From Ramlibacter sp. (GTDB lineage: Bacteria; Pseudomonadota; Gammaproteobacteria; Burkholderiales; Burkholderiaceae): a stretch of 9,075 nucleotides of DNA. The position numbers and the translations under genes are program-made. The stretch is taken from contig JACMQP010000635.1 of the NCBI GenBank assembly GCA_014376915.1, positions 1 to 9,075 on the forward strand. The letters run 5' to 3'. Below the pieces are notes generated by a model. That model was not told where the DNA came from. It saw nothing but the letters and a program-made list of their open reading frames with translations, and made no database searches. Positions 7,279 through 9,075 of the stretch are shown in pieces. Each line of letters begins with the position of its first letter. The first letter of the stretch is position 1.

Positions 7279-7629
7279 CCGGCCGCGCCCCATCGGGTAC
7301 TCCACGCGGTTGGCGCTGTACAGGTACCAGCTGTAGCTGGCGCCCCGGGCGCAGCCGCGGGGCTCGTGGTTGGGCATGTCCCAGCGGGTGCGTGGGTAGT
7401 CGGTCTGCTGGGTTTCCCAGGTGACGATGCCGCCCTTGACGTAGATTTTCCACGAGCAGGACCCGGTGCAGTTGACACCGTGGGTGCTGCGCACGATCTT
7501 GTCGTGGGCCCAGCGGTTGCGGTAGGCATCCTCCCAGGTCCGGTCTTCGCCGGTGGTGCGGGCGTGGCCGTCGGCGGAGGTCTCGCGCGGCTGGGCGAAG
7601 TAGGTGAGGCGGTCGAGGAAGTGGCTCAT
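7279..7629 (-). pseudogene. narG: narG, truncated 5' fragment (right copy)
   Basis: The first 117 codons of a second narG, read leftward from the ATG at 7629. The protein matches the left copy exactly through residue 109, including His50, Cys54, Cys58 and Cys93, then has Glu110 and Gly114 where the left copy has Lys and Val. After Arg117 it runs into the antisense of the left narG. The DNA differences before residue 110 are synonymous, so both copies diverged as functional genes. The chance-extended hybrid frame reaches 6772 and is not a real protein. Confidence 0.9.
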
Positions 7630-7645
7630 GGCGTTGGGTCCTGGT

Positions 7646-9061
7646 TCAGCACGGCATCGGTGCGTTCTTGCGGGCGTAGAACCACCACGTGACCGCGATG
7701 CACAGCAGGTAGAACGTGACGAAGACGTACAGCGCCGCTTCCGGTCCACCGGTCAGCGAGATCGAGCTGCCATAGCTCTTGGGGATGAAGAAGCCGCCGT
7801 AGGCCGCCATCGCGGCGGTAAAGCCCAGGGTGGCCGCGCCTTCGGTGTTGCCTTCCCTGGTTGCGCGGGCGATGGCCGGCGCATCGGCCGGATCGACGCC
7901 CTGCATCGCTTCGTTCAGGAAGATCACCGGGATCATCCGGAAGGTGGAGCCGTTGCCGATGCCGGTGGTGAGGAACAGCACCAGGAACATCAGGAAGAAG
8001 CCGGTGAAGCTGCCGCCAGAGGGGCCTGACGGCAGGAAGTACAGCACGCCGACCACGGCCAGCGCCATCACCACGAAGTTCCAGAACGTCACCCGCGCGC
8101 CGCCCTTCTTGTCGGCCAGCCAGCCGCCGAACGGCCGCACCACCGCGCCGACCAGCGGGCCGAGCCAGGCGTACGCCAGCGGGTTGACGCCAGGGAACTG
8201 GCTCTTGATCAACAGCGGGAAGCCGGCCGCATAGCCGATGAAGGAACCGAAGGTGCCGAGATACAGCAGGCACATCAGCCAGTTGTGCTTGCGGCGGAAA
8301 ATGGTGGCCTGGGTGGCGAACGAGGCCTTGGCGTCGGCGATGTCGTTCATGCCGAACCATGCCGCGAAGGAGGCCAGCAGGATCCAGGGGACCCAGATGA
8401 ACGCGGCGTTCTGGGTCCAGACCTGCACCGTCTGGCCGTTCTTGACGATGTTCTGGGCATCGCCGCCGAACACGCCGAAGATGCCCATGGTCACCACCAG
8501 TGGACTGAGGAACTGCACCACCGACACGCCCAGGTTGCCCAGGCCGGCGTTGACGCCCAGCGCCGAGCCCTTGCGCTCCTTCGGGAAGAAGAAGCTGATG
8601 TTGGACATGCTGGAGCTGAAGTTGCCGCCCCCCAGGCCGCACAGCAGCGCCAGCATCATCATGGTCGGGTAGCTGGTGGTGTTGTCCTGCACCGCGTAGC
8701 CGATGCCGATCGCCGGGATGATCAGCGACAAGGTGGAAAGCGCGGTCCAGCGGCGGCCGCCGACCAGCGGCACGATGAACGAATAGAAGATGCGCAGCGT
8801 CGCGCCGGACAGCGCCGGCGCGGCCGCCAGCCAGAACAGCTGGTTGGTCGAGTACTTGAAGCCCAGCGCCGGCAGTCCGACCGCGACGACGCTCCAGACC
8901 TGCCAGACGGCGAAAGCCAGGAACAGCGCCGGGACGCTGATCCACAGGTTGATCTTGGCGATCGCTTCGCCTTCCCGCTCCCAAAACGCCTTGTCTTCCG
9001 GCGTCCAGATCGACAGGACGCGACCGTGCGGAACCGGTGCGGTGGTGGTGCTCATGATCAT
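7646..9061 (-). CDS. narK2: NarK nitrate/nitrite antiporter (right copy)
   Basis: An intact 471-residue homologue of the narK2 at 5403-6818, on the opposite strand and same length. All functional landmarks are kept: Arg90 in ATLRIFYSF, the [14 protein letters not shown] signature, Arg309 in [11 protein letters not shown] and [10 protein letters not shown]. The 28 replacements include P7T, A111L, L231F, V319K, nine within 387-402, and F448V/A449T. Most others are conservative (Ile/Leu/Val, Ser/Thr). It is preceded by the end of a narK1-like gene with the same ATGA overlap, and followed 16 nt later by the second narG fragment. If the locus is real this is a second full transporter; if the join is a chimera, it is the orthologue from a related strain. 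Confidence 0.95.
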   Translation of the reverse strand: MIMSTTTAPVPHGRVLSIWTPEDKAFWEREGEAIAKINLWISVPALFLAFAVWQVWSVVAVGLPALGFKYSTNQLFWLAAAPALSGATLRIFYSFIVPLVGGRRWTALSTLSLIIPAIGIGYAVQDNTTSYPTMMMLALLCGLGGGNFSSSMSNISFFFPKERKGSALGVNAGLGNLGVSVVQFLSPLVVTMGIFGVFGGDAQNIVKNGQTVQVWTQNAAFIWVPWILLASFAAWFGMNDIADAKASFATQATIFRRKHNWLMCLLYLGTFGSFIGYAAGFPLLIKSQFPGVNPLAYAWLGPLVGAVVRPFGGWLADKKGGARVTFWNFVVMALAVVGVLYFLPSGPSGGSFTGFFLMFLVLFLTTGIGNGSTFRMIPVIFLNEAMQGVDPADAPAIARATREGNTEGAATLGFTAAMAAYGGFFIPKSYGSSISLTGGPEAALYVFVTFYLLCIAVTWWFYARKNAPMPC

Positions 9062-9075
9062 GCTTTCTGAAAGAC

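Larger units (their letters stand above)
7279..9075 (-). repeat. Inverted repeat, right arm (5' narG, narK2, end of narK1)
   Basis: Reverse complement, at roughly 91-96% identity, of 5389-7185. It is cut by the window edge, where the last five narK1 codons (VFQKA, then TGA overlapping ATG) are still readable on the minus strand at 9075-9059. No transposase, direct target duplication or terminal repeat is visible at the inner end that would mark it as a mobile element. Confidence 0.97.

Noticed and set aside
5389..9075. Composite transposon or invertible switch explaining the inverted arms
   Set aside because: No transposase, recombinase, terminal repeat or target duplication is visible, and the inner ends lie within narG at non-equivalent codons.
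1..9075. CRISPR array, tRNA, rRNA or tandem repeats
   Set aside because: No regularly spaced repeats or recognisable RNA gene sequences were seen on either strand.

Overview
The window is GC-rich (about two thirds G+C by eye) and carries respiratory nitrate genes of a proteobacterium. The codon bias, compact layout and gene content suggest a gammaproteobacterium, possibly of the Xanthomonadales/Lysobacteraceae, but no phylogenetic marker is present, so this assignment is an inference.

Layout, left to right. Positions 1-819 hold the C-terminal part of a class III PLP-dependent aminotransferase that begins before the window. Positions 820-1304 hold a stem-loop, a frameshifted gene remnant and the leader of the next operon. 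Positions 1305-3903 encode a NarX-type nitrate sensor kinase and its NarL response regulator, 16 nt apart. Positions 4033-6818 encode two NarK-family nitrate/nitrite transporters whose stop and start codons overlap. At 6835 narG, the molybdenum subunit of the membrane-bound nitrate reductase, begins. The expected logic is sensing (NarX), transcriptional response (NarL), nitrate entry and nitrite exit (NarK1, NarK2), then reduction (NarG).

The striking feature comes next. narG breaks off after about 148 codons and the sequence folds back on itself. From about 7279 to the right end (9075) it is the reverse complement of 5389-7185: the end of narK1, all of narK2 and the first ~117 codons of narG, on the minus strand. 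The arms are colinear over about 1.8 kb with no net length difference (paired coordinates sum to 14464 throughout), separated by a 93-nt spacer. They are clearly not identical: about 9% mismatch in a sampled 180 nt of narK2, about 4% in a sampled 300 nt of narG, and 28 amino-acid differences in 471 residues of NarK2. The differences in narG are almost all synonymous, so the copies diverged as intact genes and were joined tail-to-tail later. This is either a strain or paralogue chimera made during assembly or amplification, or a recent genomic inverted duplication that destroys both narG copies. The sequence alone cannot decide, but a chimera is the simpler explanation.

I found no CRISPR array, transposase, tRNA, rRNA or clearly novel multi-gene system. 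Smaller points of interest are a strong hairpin directly against the narX start codon, a candidate FNR/DNR-type site upstream of it, and a four-cysteine cluster in the NarX GAF-like region.
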